NCBI GenBank assembly: GCA_028693165.1
Contig: JAQUVX010000001.1
Location: forward strand, 186,001-250,000
Length of the DNA stretch: 64,000 bases
Direction of reading: 5' to 3'
From: Lachnospiraceae bacterium
Lineage (GTDB): Bacteria; Bacillota; Clostridia; Lachnospirales; Lachnospiraceae
Under the pieces are notes generated by a model. That model was given only the letters and a program-made list of their open reading frames with translations, had not been told where the DNA came from and searched no databases. Of this stretch, positions 51,406-60,417 are shown piece by piece (within the stretch, counting starts at the first letter, position 1; every line of letters begins with the position of its first letter). A program made the position numbers and the translations under genes.

Positions 51406-52743
51406 ATGGAATCTTATAATTTAACTCAGGGAAATATTTTAAAAAATCTGATTCGTTTTTCACTGCCTTATCTGCTTTCCTGCTTTTTGCAGACCTTTTA
51501 TGGACTGGCAGACCTTTTCATCACCGGCCGCTTCAACGGTGCGGATGCTATCACCGCCGTTTCCGTCGGCAGCCAGGTAACCCATATGCTTACCGTGATT
51601 ATCGTCGGACTGGCCATGGGCGCTACGGTAGCCATCAGCCGTGCCGTCGGAGAACAGAACCAGGATCGTGCCATAAAAATTATCGGAAATACCGTCCTGC
51701 TCTTTTCTGGCTTTGCCCTTATGCTTACGGTTATTTTGCTTTTCAGTATCAATGGAATTCTGACCGTTTTGTGTGTTCCGGAGGCTGCGCTTTCTGAGAC
51801 CCGGAATTACATTACCATCTGCTTTCTGGGGATTCCGTTCATCACCGCCTATAATATTCTGAGCAGTATTTACCGCGGATTGGGGGACACGAAGCACCCG
51901 ATGTACTTTGTCATGATCTCCGGCATGATCAATATCCTTCTGGACTGCCTCTTTATCGGTTTTTTCCAGATGAAAGCCTCCGGCGCAGCACTGGCTACTG
52001 TGATTGCACAGGCCATCAGCGTGATGCTCGCATCGGTTTACATGCCTCGTACCATCCATGTCCGGATTTCTCCTGCAGCATTTCGCATTGACAAGAAGAT
52101 TATGGCACAGATTCTGCGGATCGGCGTACCGATCTCCGCCCAGGACGGCCTGATTCAGATCTCGTTTCTGATCATCACGACCATCGCCAACCGCCGCGGA
52201 GTCGAGATTGCCGCCGCGGTAGGAATCGTGGAAAAGGTCATCGGGTTTCTGTTCCTCGTACCGTCCGCCATGCTCTCCGCCGTATCGACGATCTGCGCGC
52301 AGAATATCGGTGCAAAGCAGTATGACCGAAGCAGAAAGACTCTGTTTGCTGCCATGAAGATCAGTGTGGGATTTGGGATACTCTTTACGATCCTCTGTCA
52401 GTTCTGCAGCCCGCAGATCCTAAAGCTCTTTATCAAAGACGACCCAAAGGTCATCTTTTTCGGGGTGCAGTACCTCCGAATCTACGTGTTTGACTGCATC
52501 TTCGCCGGGATTCATTTCTGCTTCAGCGGCTACTTCTGTGCTTGCGAAAAGCCGATATTTTCCTTCATCCATAACATCTTGTCAATCGTTGTGGTGCGTA
52601 TTCCGGTCGCCTACCTCGGCTCTATACTCTGGCCCGCAACACTGTACCCGATGGGTCTCGCTTCCCCGCTGGGTTCTATTCTGTCCGCCATTATATGTGT
52701 CGCTGCTTATCGAATGATGGAGCGGGGTAAGGCTGGTTTTTAG
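51406..52743 (+). CDS. MATE-family multidrug efflux transporter
   Basis: 445 residues with about twelve membrane segments and the MATE repeats (LPYLLSCFLQTFYGLADLFI near residue 25; PISAQDGLIQISF near 245). It should export cationic drugs or metabolites with sodium or protons. ATG 51406 with GGAGG eleven bases upstream. Divergent from and likely activated by the MerR regulator. Confidence 0.9.
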   Translation: MESYNLTQGNILKNLIRFSLPYLLSCFLQTFYGLADLFITGRFNGADAITAVSVGSQVTHMLTVIIVGLAMGATVAISRAVGEQNQDRAIKIIGNTVLLFSGFALMLTVILLFSINGILTVLCVPEAALSETRNYITICFLGIPFITAYNILSSIYRGLGDTKHPMYFVMISGMINILLDCLFIGFFQMKASGAALATVIAQAISVMLASVYMPRTIHVRISPAAFRIDKKIMAQILRIGVPISAQDGLIQISFLIITTIANRRGVEIAAAVGIVEKVIGFLFLVPSAMLSAVSTICAQNIGAKQYDRSRKTLFAAMKISVGFGILFTILCQFCSPQILKLFIKDDPKVIFFGVQYLRIYVFDCIFAGIHFCFSGYFCACEKPIFSFIHNILSIVVVRIPVAYLGSILWPATLYPMGLASPLGSILSAIICVAAYRMMERGKAGF

Positions 52744-52745
52744 TT

Positions 52746-53996
52746 TTACAACTGCAGCGCAAATGCCGGCTCCATTCTCTGCATTGCTCCCCTGCTCAAA
52801 CCATATCGTTCAGCAATTTTTTTCCAGTTTCCAGACACCGTCTGCTTCACCCCTTCAACGTAGGCTCTGGCATCCTTTTCGGATACCCCATAATACATGG
52901 CAGCGTCTACGGCCAGATCGTAATCAAGTTCTGAATTATTATCGTTTACATTCAAAGATAATGAATTACCATAAATATCCGGGTTCACGTCATACAGCGG
53001 AGAAAGAACCCAGCCATTGTTTTCTAAAATAAAGCCATGATTTCTCATATGGTCATCGGTATTTGACACCGCCATACTAAATACAATGCGCTTCCATAAC
53101 TCTTGCAAATCACTCCCTGGTCGTGCCCCATTTGCCTTAATAAAAGAGGCAATTTCAAGATAACTGCTGCCGTCCTGCGCCGATGCTCCATCAGACTTGC
53201 CAAGAAGTGTCATGGCTGATGAGAAATGAATTCTCTGACTTCCGTCACGATCAAATCGTTTGACGAGGTAAGTGCTTCCCGTTTTTGAAAAAGTTTCCAG
53301 CTTAGCTTCCGGTACATTTAATCCACATGCCTCCGCTAAATCATGCGTAACCATTTCCCATGCACCCGTATTCCACTCATCATTTTTTGATGGAAATTTG
53401 GCTATCCATAATGCCCCATCCGGTGCCATGACCGTCGCTTTTGGCCTTGCTCCTCCCAGGGAAGATCCCGGTGCAAGCAGTTGATTCAACCATTTTTCCT
53501 CCAACCCGCTCTGATCATGTTCAAAAGAAATTGATGCGGTCTCCAATTCCCGAAGTGTAGTCCATGGCGGGGCCGCCAACTCCTGATTAGAAGAAACAAA
53601 CTCCTCATTAGGATCGATTTTAAAACGCAATCCGCCCATTCTTGCCATATCATGTACGCCAAGCAAATAATTACTTTCCAGCAATTTCCTTGGCTTTTCA
53701 GCCACCTTTCTTGCCCGGATTGCCTCTCTTCTTTTCATAAGGAGCCGTCCCCATCGATCCGGACAGGAATCCGAAAAAATCCCGAACAGATCTTTTTCCT
53801 CCGGTAAATAGTGTCTGCCTCGATAGAGCATTAAATCCGGGTCCAAAAAGGTCGATGCCTGTGCAATCCACTGCTCATCGTATTCAAAAGCAAATAATTC
53901 TCTGCCTCTGGTCTGGCTTGCGTATAACCTGCCGATGAAAGTATTCCTATATGGGAGCCAGTCTGCGTATACATAAATCGTCTTTTCAAGCTTCAT
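52746..53996 (-). CDS. hipA: HipA-family Ser/Thr kinase toxin
   Basis: 416 residues with the HipA N-terminal subdomain, the GSSLGGARPK phosphate/P-loop-like motif (about 178-187), the catalytic SNTDDHMRNHGF motif (HipA N-D-x-H-x-x-N) and the metal-binding DVNP. Active HipA phosphorylates an aminoacyl-tRNA synthetase and induces dormancy. It overlaps hipB by 11 nt and has GGAG before the ATG. The standard hipB-hipA order supports a toxin-antitoxin pair; the specific target is not known. Confidence 0.87.
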   Translation of the reverse strand: MKLEKTIYVYADWLPYRNTFIGRLYASQTRGRELFAFEYDEQWIAQASTFLDPDLMLYRGRHYLPEEKDLFGIFSDSCPDRWGRLLMKRREAIRARKVAEKPRKLLESNYLLGVHDMARMGGLRFKIDPNEEFVSSNQELAAPPWTTLRELETASISFEHDQSGLEEKWLNQLLAPGSSLGGARPKATVMAPDGALWIAKFPSKNDEWNTGAWEMVTHDLAEACGLNVPEAKLETFSKTGSTYLVKRFDRDGSQRIHFSSAMTLLGKSDGASAQDGSSYLEIASFIKANGARPGSDLQELWKRIVFSMAVSNTDDHMRNHGFILENNGWVLSPLYDVNPDIYGNSLSLNVNDNNSELDYDLAVDAAMYYGVSEKDARAYVEGVKQTVSGNWKKIAERYGLSRGAMQRMEPAFALQL

Positions 53997-54324
53997 CCTG
54001 CTCCACTCCTTTCACCTTTCCAGCTCTCTTTTTGACCGTAAGATTCAGATCCTGTAATTTCCGCCCAAGCTCATCATCTTTTGCAATCAGCAAAAGATCT
54101 TTATCCATATAATTCAGTGCATGAAGCACTGCGGCATAACATCCCATCGCAACAGATGGTGCCCCTCTCTCGATGGCGCATAAAGTTGCCCTGCTGATGC
54201 CTGCCCGTTCTGCCACAAGTCCTGCTGATAATTTTCTTCTTAAACGTGCATACTTGATCTGTAGCCCCATCTGTTCCAGATACCGCATGGTTTCCGGTAA
54301 TAGTACGGTTGATTTCTTCGCCAT
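53986..54324 (-). CDS. hipB: HipB-like XRE antitoxin
   Basis: 112 residues with a helix-turn-helix at about 22-75 (LSAGLVAERAGISRATLCAIERG). First gene of the hipBA pair; it should bind HipA and the AT-rich inverted repeats around the promoter. AGGAG before the ATG. Confidence 0.83.
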   Translation of the reverse strand: MAKKSTVLLPETMRYLEQMGLQIKYARLRRKLSAGLVAERAGISRATLCAIERGAPSVAMGCYAAVLHALNYMDKDLLLIAKDDELGRKLQDLNLTVKKRAGKVKGVEQDEA

Positions 54325-54347
54325 AATATCATCTCCTAATATCTATT

Positions 54348-54376
54348 ATATTATACAATATATGCTGTTTTGTCAA
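54348..54376 (-). promoter_or_regulatory. hipBA promoter with AT-rich dyad
   Basis: Minus strand TTGACA (54371-54376), 17-nt spacer, TAATAT (54348-54353); an overlapping TATAAT at 54350-54355 has a 15-nt spacer. The -10 region is part of an AT-rich inverted repeat (TATATTGTATAATATA) suited to HipB autorepression. Confidence 0.55.
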
Positions 54377-54449
54377 TTTTTATTTACATTATCAAAAGAA
54401 AAAGCTGTCAGGGGCCGGATATGATATGACGTTTTCTTATAGAAAAAAG

Positions 54450-54497
54450 CCCTCATAAGCCGCTGGCTGCATGAATCAGCCGATGGCTTACAAGGGG
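54450..54497 (-). terminator. Terminator of the flavin-linked reductase gene
   Basis: Nested stems CCC/GGG, TAAGCC/GGCTTA and GGCTG/CAGCC, followed on the minus strand by GGGCTTTTTTC, 34 nt after the stop codon. Confidence 0.75.
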
Positions 54498-54530
54498 ATT
54501 TCTCCTACCGCTTATTTTATTTTTTACAAT

Positions 54531-56351
54531 TTATTTATTCTCAGCCGCATTCTTACCAGCGATCCGGCCAAATACAGTAATATCTGCGATTGCATCGGAG
54601 CCCAGGCGGTTAGTGCCGTGGATGTCTCCGGTTACCTCACCGGCTGCATACAGACCGGAGATCACATTGCCGCTCTCATCCAGTACCTGCGCATCAGTGT
54701 TGATCTTTAAGCCGCCCATGGTGTGATGAATAGCCGGGGTGGTCTTTAAGATGTAGTACGGGCCATCGGTAAATGCAATCAGGTCGCCGCGCTTGTTGAA
54801 CGCTTCGTCTTTGCCCTTTTCACAGTATTCGTTGTACTGGTCGATGGTCTTCTGAAGCTCAACGGCATCGATTCCGAAGTGTGCCGCGGCCTCCTCCACG
54901 GTGTCTGCCTTTACCAGATTTCCGCTTGCCAGAAGCTGCTCATACTCATTTTTGTGAGTCTCATTTACCTTGGATGCCTTCATGCTGTCCTCGTCCCAGA
55001 ACATGTAGGAAACTCCACCGGTCTGTTCGGTCACTGCCATGGAGATGACATCACGGCGCTCCAGCTCTTCCACGAAGCGCTTGCCCTCCAGGTTTACCAG
55101 AATCGCACGTCCATCCAGACGCACATCACCGACATAGAGCAAGGCTCCGGTCTCCGGGTCACAGGTCGGGTAGGTCTGAATATACTGCATATCAACCACC
55201 TGTGCACCCAGCTTCTCTGCCATGTCGATACCGTCACCGGTGCTTCCGACACTGTTGGTGGAAAGGATTTTTTCATCCATATCCGCATTGTATTTCTTTC
55301 TCATCTCCAGATTGGAACCGAAACCGCCGGTTGCCAGAATCACGCCTCTGTCTGCGTGATAGGTAATCTCCTGGCCTTCATACTCCGCTTTGACGTCGGT
55401 TACTTTTCCGTCGGTCTGCACCAGCTCTTTGGCCGGAGTGGAGGTGTGAATCTCAACACCAAGGCTCTCTGCCTTCTTGGTCAGCTTGTCAATCAGCTCA
55501 ACGCCGCTTGCATTCAGCGGAACCAGACTTCTCTTGACAGAATGTCCGCCAAAGAACAGCTCATAATCCTCGAACGTTACACCCACATCATCTCTCAGCC
55601 ATTCCGCTGCCGGAAGTGCATTGTCTGCCAGAATCCTTACCAGTTCCGGATCATTCTCATTGTCTCCGCCTTTTAAGATGTCCTCGTAGAACTGATCCTT
55701 GCTGTCCTCGATTCCCTCTTCCTTCTGAAGCCAGTTTCCAGGTGCCGCCATCTCACCGCCGGAGATGAGGGTGTTTCCGCCCGGCATGGACATCTTCTCA
55801 AGCACGATAACCTTCGCGCCGCCCTCTGCCGCACTGATCGCTGCGCTCAGTCCCGCACCGCCCGCGCCCACGATAATCACATCCGCACTGTAGCTGTCCT
55901 CACGTGCGTCTTTTACCGTCTCTGCCGTCACGGCTGCCAGTTGATCTGCCGTCGCGCCGGTCTTGGAAAATGCATCCGCTACCGCCTGTGTGAATCCGGT
56001 GGAGGTCAGGGTTGCGCCTGACACGCCATCGACTTCGATGCTGTTCTGGGCGATCATCGCTTCTGTCATGGTGTCCATGGCATCCGCAAATCCAGGTGTC
56101 TCTGCATTCTCAAGCACCTTGATCTCGGTGATCTTGGAATCTGCAAACGTCACCTCGACCACAATCTTGCCGCCTTTGCCGCTGCCCTCGCCCTGATAGG
56201 TTCCGTCCGGAATCCCACTCTGTGCCTCGGTCTGAACTGCCGCAGTTCCCTCTGTCACGGTTTCTGCTGTCTGTGGCGCTGCCGGTTTGGAGCAGGCCGC
56301 CAAAGACAATGCCAGCATGCCGGCAAGTACCACGAGTCTGGTTTTTCTCAT
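54531..56351 (-). CDS. Lipoprotein FMN/FAD reductase, fumarate/urocanate reductase-like
   Basis: 606 residues: lipoprotein signal with lipobox LAACS (cysteine about residue 20), an FMN_bind domain (about 48-130) with the flavinylation motif DGVSGAT, and an FAD-binding domain of the flavocytochrome c/succinate dehydrogenase flavoprotein family (about 155-605; DVIIVGAGGAGLSAA, MPGGNTLISGGEMAAPG, LGSDAIADITVFGRIAGKNAA). No haem motif CxxCH. It should be anchored outside the membrane, carry covalent FMN added by ApbE and reduce an enoate such as fumarate or urocanate as terminal electron acceptor. GGGAGG before the ATG. Divergent from a two-component system. Confidence 0.88.
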   Translation of the reverse strand: MRKTRLVVLAGMLALSLAACSKPAAPQTAETVTEGTAAVQTEAQSGIPDGTYQGEGSGKGGKIVVEVTFADSKITEIKVLENAETPGFADAMDTMTEAMIAQNSIEVDGVSGATLTSTGFTQAVADAFSKTGATADQLAAVTAETVKDAREDSYSADVIIVGAGGAGLSAAISAAEGGAKVIVLEKMSMPGGNTLISGGEMAAPGNWLQKEEGIEDSKDQFYEDILKGGDNENDPELVRILADNALPAAEWLRDDVGVTFEDYELFFGGHSVKRSLVPLNASGVELIDKLTKKAESLGVEIHTSTPAKELVQTDGKVTDVKAEYEGQEITYHADRGVILATGGFGSNLEMRKKYNADMDEKILSTNSVGSTGDGIDMAEKLGAQVVDMQYIQTYPTCDPETGALLYVGDVRLDGRAILVNLEGKRFVEELERRDVISMAVTEQTGGVSYMFWDEDSMKASKVNETHKNEYEQLLASGNLVKADTVEEAAAHFGIDAVELQKTIDQYNEYCEKGKDEAFNKRGDLIAFTDGPYYILKTTPAIHHTMGGLKINTDAQVLDESGNVISGLYAAGEVTGDIHGTNRLGSDAIADITVFGRIAGKNAAENK

Positions 56352-56373
56352 TGTAATATCCTCCCTTGAAAAG

Positions 56374-56402
56374 TTGTTATTTAATTAACATTGTAGTATA
56401 CT
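56374..56402 (+). promoter_or_regulatory. Promoter of the two-component operon with palindromic -10
   Basis: TTGTTA (56374-56379), 17-nt spacer, TATACT (56397-56402). The -10 lies in the perfect 10-bp palindrome TAGTATACTA (56394-56403), so a similar -10 exists for the divergent reductase gene. Confidence 0.5.
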
Positions 56403-56471
56403 ATACCTGCTTTGTATTTATCTCCACTTTCCAATCTTTGCACTTTTACGAACTTCCGGAAAGGATTCCAT

Positions 56472-58166
56472 ATGAAATTTCGAAAAAAAATATTTTGTTT
56501 TTTTACCATCCTGCTGACCGGCTGTTTTGCCTTTTTCCTGATCATTGTTTATCGCAATGTCTCCACCACGAACCGCAGCCTCACGCAGTCTCTCAGCACA
56601 CAGGTCATTGAGTCCAAAGCACAGGAGGCCAGCTCCTGGTTCGAACAGCGCTTATCCGAGCTGCGCATGATTGCCCTGCAGGACGCTGTTACCGACGGGA
56701 ACATCGATTCCCTGAGGCCTTACATCAACCGCCTCAACAGCAATATCGGCCGCAATTTCGGCAATGAATGGGGCACCTTTGCCATCGGACGGACCGACGG
56801 TAAAGGCTGGGTCTCCGACGCTGTGACCATCGACGTATCCGGACGATCCTATTTTCAGGAGGCCATGTCCACCGATCAGGAATATGTGCTCAGCACCCCA
56901 GTGATCTCCAAAACCGATGCCGGTCCGATCTGCCTGCTCTGCTACCCCCTGCGCGATTCCAAGCAGAAGACCTTTGGCTTTTTGAACGCGGCAATCTCTC
57001 TAAACAAACTGACACAATTGGTTCAAGAGATTGAATTCTATGACAGCAAATCCTGGATCATGGACACCAGCGGCATCGCATACACCGCCGCAGACACCTA
57101 TCCCGATCCGGTACTCGTCGATGAGATTCTCCCCCGTCTTCAGGAGAATCCATCCCTGCGAAGCTACGAAAACAAAGAGATGGAAGTCTTTTTCACGCCC
57201 ATTTCGTCTGCCAAAAATCTGATTCTATGCACGGCTGTCGAGCGAAGCCGCCTCATGCACGACACCAACCAGTTGATCGTGCTTTTGCTGGCGGCCTGGG
57301 CCGTGGTTCTGGCGGCGGCACTGATCGGCTGCCGGATTCTCGCCAGCGGCATTACCCGTCCGCTCAGCAGACTGGAACAGTCCATGGCATCGGTAGAGCA
57401 GGGAAATTTAAACATCCGCGCAGATATCCGTGGAAAGGATGAGATCACCTCACTCTCCCAGAGCTTCAACCGCATGCTGGACCGGATCGAAGCGCTGATG
57501 GACGAGATTGCTCTGAGAGAATCCCAGCGGCGGGAAGGGGAATTAAAGCTTCTCCAGTCTCAGATCAACCCGCATTTTCTCTATAATTGTCTGGACACAC
57601 TGCAATGGAAAGCCTATGATCATGACGATGAGGAAATAAGCCAATTGATTGCTGCCCTCTCCTCCTTTTTCCGCATTTCGCTGAGCAAGGGCAAGGAGAC
57701 CATTCCGCTCACCAAGGAATTGGAACATATCCGCAATTATCTGTTCATCCAGCAGATGCGGTTTCAGGATGTGTTAAGCTATGTGATTGAATCCGATCTT
57801 GAGACGGAGCATTATTTTATACTTAAGCTCACGCTGCAGCCTCTGGTTGAAAATGCGATTCAGCACGGGATCAAACCGAAGCTCTACCCGGGAACAATCC
57901 GCGTCCGTGTATGGGAAGAAGACGACTGTCTATACTTTCTTGTATCGGATGACGGCGTTGGTATTGCACCGGAAAAGCTTCAGAAATTACAGGAGGCGCT
58001 TGATCAGCAGCTTCCGGGCGAAGGGTACGGCATGTACAATGTCAATCAGCGCTTAAAGCTGTTCTACGGCTCTGCCTACGGACTGCAAATCACCTCAGAG
58101 GAAGGAATCGGCACCTGCGTCACCGGGCGGATTCCGACCGTGAAGAAGGAGAACGACGATGTATAA
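56472..58166 (+). CDS. YesM/LytS-type sensor histidine kinase with extracellular sensor
   Basis: 564 residues: first membrane segment (about 8-28), extracellular double-Cache-like sensor (about 35-270), second membrane segment (about 275-297), HAMP (about 298-350), His_kinase domain with phosphoacceptor His368 in QINPHFLYN, and an ATPase domain (LVENAIQHGI; DDGVGI). It should sense an outside ligand, perhaps the substrate of the divergent reductase, and phosphorylate the following regulator. GGAAAGG before ATG 56472; overlaps the next gene by eight bases. Confidence 0.87.
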   Translation: MKFRKKIFCFFTILLTGCFAFFLIIVYRNVSTTNRSLTQSLSTQVIESKAQEASSWFEQRLSELRMIALQDAVTDGNIDSLRPYINRLNSNIGRNFGNEWGTFAIGRTDGKGWVSDAVTIDVSGRSYFQEAMSTDQEYVLSTPVISKTDAGPICLLCYPLRDSKQKTFGFLNAAISLNKLTQLVQEIEFYDSKSWIMDTSGIAYTAADTYPDPVLVDEILPRLQENPSLRSYENKEMEVFFTPISSAKNLILCTAVERSRLMHDTNQLIVLLLAAWAVVLAAALIGCRILASGITRPLSRLEQSMASVEQGNLNIRADIRGKDEITSLSQSFNRMLDRIEALMDEIALRESQRREGELKLLQSQINPHFLYNCLDTLQWKAYDHDDEEISQLIAALSSFFRISLSKGKETIPLTKELEHIRNYLFIQQMRFQDVLSYVIESDLETEHYFILKLTLQPLVENAIQHGIKPKLYPGTIRVRVWEEDDCLYFLVSDDGVGIAPEKLQKLQEALDQQLPGEGYGMYNVNQRLKLFYGSAYGLQITSEEGIGTCVTGRIPTVKKENDDV

Positions 58167-58899
58167 AATTATAATATGTGACGATGAACTGATCTTGCGA
58201 TCAGGGCTGAAAAAACTGATCGAACATGCAGAACTGCCGCTGGAGGTCAGTGCTCTTGCAGCCAACGGCGTCGAGGCTCTGGAACTGATTCGGCAGTTAA
58301 AACCATCCATCGCCCTGATGGATATCAATATGCCGGGACTGTCCGGGCTCGATGTCATCGAAGCGGCCAGAGACATTTCCCCGCAGACACATTTTATCAT
58401 CATTTCCGGCTACGATGATTTCCAGTATGCGAAACGCGCATGCAGGCTTCACGTCGCCGACTATTTGCTGAAACCGATCAACAAGGAGGAATTTCTCCTG
58501 CTTTTAAAGGAAGTCATCTCTCACATCCAGGAGGCGCAGCTCACCACCCGCCTGATCGTGGATGCCGCCACCGCAGACACGACAGCCAAAAAGATCCTGC
58601 TTTACATTCAGGAGCATTTTACAGACCCGGAACTCACGCTGGCCATGGTGTCGGATCATTTTCATCTCTCACAGTCCTACGTGACACGTATCATCAAACA
58701 GGAGAAAGGGAACAGCTTTTCGGAACTTCTGACCATGCTCCGTCTGGACAAAGCGGTCTCCATGCTCGCCGATCCGCAGGACTACAAGCTTGTAGTCATC
58801 GCGGAAGCCTGCGGTTACAGCAGCCAGCATTATTTTTGCCGCGTATTTAAAAATTCCACCGGCTATACACCGATGGAATATAAGAAACAACTGCGTTAG
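58159..58899 (+). CDS. YesN-type response regulator with AraC DNA-binding domain
   Basis: 246 residues. Receiver domain (1-120) with Asp8/Asp9 and phosphoacceptor Asp55 in LMDINMPG; AraC/XylS helix-turn-helix domain (about 145-245; YSSQHYFCRVFKNSTGYTPMEY). Partner of the kinase, with overlapping genes. Likely activates the divergent flavin-linked reductase gene. Confidence 0.9.
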   Translation: MYKIIICDDELILRSGLKKLIEHAELPLEVSALAANGVEALELIRQLKPSIALMDINMPGLSGLDVIEAARDISPQTHFIIISGYDDFQYAKRACRLHVADYLLKPINKEEFLLLLKEVISHIQEAQLTTRLIVDAATADTTAKKILLYIQEHFTDPELTLAMVSDHFHLSQSYVTRIIKQEKGNSFSELLTMLRLDKAVSMLADPQDYKLVVIAEACGYSSQHYFCRVFKNSTGYTPMEYKKQLR

Positions 58900-58931
58900 C
58901 GGGCATTCTTCCTGCCAATCACCGGATTGCC

Positions 58932-59402
58932 CTATGATTCATTCACGAGCTTCCCCGTCATGTGATCGATGGTAAATTCCAGCATCTGTACACGCGCGAA
59001 CGCTTTTTCGATCTCTTCTTCCACCGCTTCCGGTGTCGGACAATATTTTAGGCCAAGCTGACGGACAAGCTGCAAGGCCTCAGCAGGATCATCCAGTTTT
59101 CTGATTTTCCCAAACAGGATAATACTTTTGATATTCAGCGCCCAGTCCCCTTCTTTGCGGAAGCCTTCATCCATGACACAGAAGGATGCCTTATCATCTG
59201 CCGCGATCGCATCCAGCTTATGTCCTTCCTTGGCACAGTGGAAATACAGCTTGCCATCCAGATAGAGGTAATCCATCGGAAACGCATAGGGATATCCGTC
59301 CTCCCCATGCACCGCCATCACACCCCTCGGCTGCTGCTTTAACACCTCAATACACGCCTGCTCTGATAATGCCTGCTTAAATCTTCTCATCTCTCGAAAC
59401 AT
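58932..59402 (-). CDS. Pyridoxamine 5'-phosphate oxidase-like flavin-binding protein
   Basis: 156 residues of the PNPOx split-barrel family (NimA/HugZ-like): YAFPMDYLYLDGKLYFHCAKEGHKLDAI (first half YAFPMDYLYLDGKLYF) and IILFGKIRKL. Probably binds FMN or F420-like flavin and detoxifies or reduces small molecules. ATG 59402 has GGAG eight bases upstream. 28 nt downstream of a LysR gene on the same strand, probably co-transcribed. Confidence 0.8.
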   Translation of the reverse strand: MFREMRRFKQALSEQACIEVLKQQPRGVMAVHGEDGYPYAFPMDYLYLDGKLYFHCAKEGHKLDAIAADDKASFCVMDEGFRKEGDWALNIKSIILFGKIRKLDDPAEALQLVRQLGLKYCPTPEAVEEEIEKAFARVQMLEFTIDHMTGKLVNES

Positions 59403-59430
59403 AGTGATCACTCCTTCCGTGCTTCATTGC

Positions 59431-60306
59431 TTACATGTTCAGACATTCGCAAAAGGCCTTTGCTGCCGGGGAAAGCCATTTGCTTTTTCGGTAGATCAGC
59501 TGGAACTTCATCCTGATCTCCATATCCTTGATTTTGAATTCTGCTACCATCCCAGTCTCCAATGCTTTGCGGGCCGCAAAATACGGCAGCACGCAGATTC
59601 CAAGATTCTGGGCTGTCATGTCCAGAATCGTATGGATCGAGCCAATCTCCAGCGCGGCGCGCGGCAGCAGCTCACACACGGCGCAGCTCTGCTCAAACGC
59701 CCGTCGGTAATTGCACTGCCGCTCGGTCAGAATCATCCGCTCGGCAAGGACTTCCGACAGTGCAAGGTGTTCGCACCCCGCAAACGGATGCTGCGGCGCA
59801 CAGAGAAAGACCAGCGACTCCTCCTTCTCCCACGCACAGCTCCAGTCAGGATCGTACAGCTTTTTATCCAGCACCAGCATAAGGTCGATCTGGTTTTGAT
59901 GCAGCATCTCTCTGATTGCATCGCCCGTTCCGGTGCTGACTGAAATCCTCACATCCGGAAACCTGCGCACATAATCTGCGAGAACCGGAGGAAGAAAGCA
60001 CGTGCTGATCGATTCAAATGTCCCGATTCGCAAAAATCCGTTAACGGCCTGTGTATCCGAGAGCTGCTGCTGCGCTTCCTGGGCCAAGGCCGTCAGCTGA
60101 TTTGCATAGCGCAGAAGCTCCTCTCCCTTTTCATTCAGCGAAAATTTCTTTCCGATACGGTCAAACAGCTTCGTTCCAAGTTCGTCCTCCAACTGGCTGA
60201 TCTGCGCTGTCACGGTGGACTGCGCATACCCCAGCTGCTCCGCGGCCTTGGAAAAGCTCATATTCTCACAGACACGGACAAACGTCTCCAAATTTCTCAG
60301 CTCCAT
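59431..60306 (-). CDS. LysR-type regulator (CysL/YtlI-like)
   Basis: 291 residues with helix-turn-helix FSKAAEQLGYAQSTVTAQISQLE and an effector domain. ATG 60306 has GAGGAGG five bases upstream; the frame continues 46 codons further upstream but into the divergent promoter region. Divergent from the glutaredoxin-like gene and followed by the PNPOx-like gene, either of which it may control. Confidence 0.87.
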   Translation of the reverse strand: MELRNLETFVRVCENMSFSKAAEQLGYAQSTVTAQISQLEDELGTKLFDRIGKKFSLNEKGEELLRYANQLTALAQEAQQQLSDTQAVNGFLRIGTFESISTCFLPPVLADYVRRFPDVRISVSTGTGDAIREMLHQNQIDLMLVLDKKLYDPDWSCAWEKEESLVFLCAPQHPFAGCEHLALSEVLAERMILTERQCNYRRAFEQSCAVCELLPRAALEIGSIHTILDMTAQNLGICVLPYFAARKALETGMVAEFKIKDMEIRMKFQLIYRKSKWLSPAAKAFCECLNM

Positions 60307-60358
60307 CGTCGCCTCCTCTATATCGATATTTGTGATAAGAAAATTCGTTTTTTTCAAT

Positions 60359-60387
60359 TTTACAAATATGGTACCACATGTTACGAT
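60359..60387 (+). promoter_or_regulatory. Promoter of the glutaredoxin-like gene
   Basis: TTTACA (60359-60364), 17-nt spacer, TACGAT (60382-60387), 30 nt upstream of the ATG. Confidence 0.5.
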
Positions 60388-60417
60388 ACCTGTAAATAAA
60401 AAAGGAGGAACATACTT

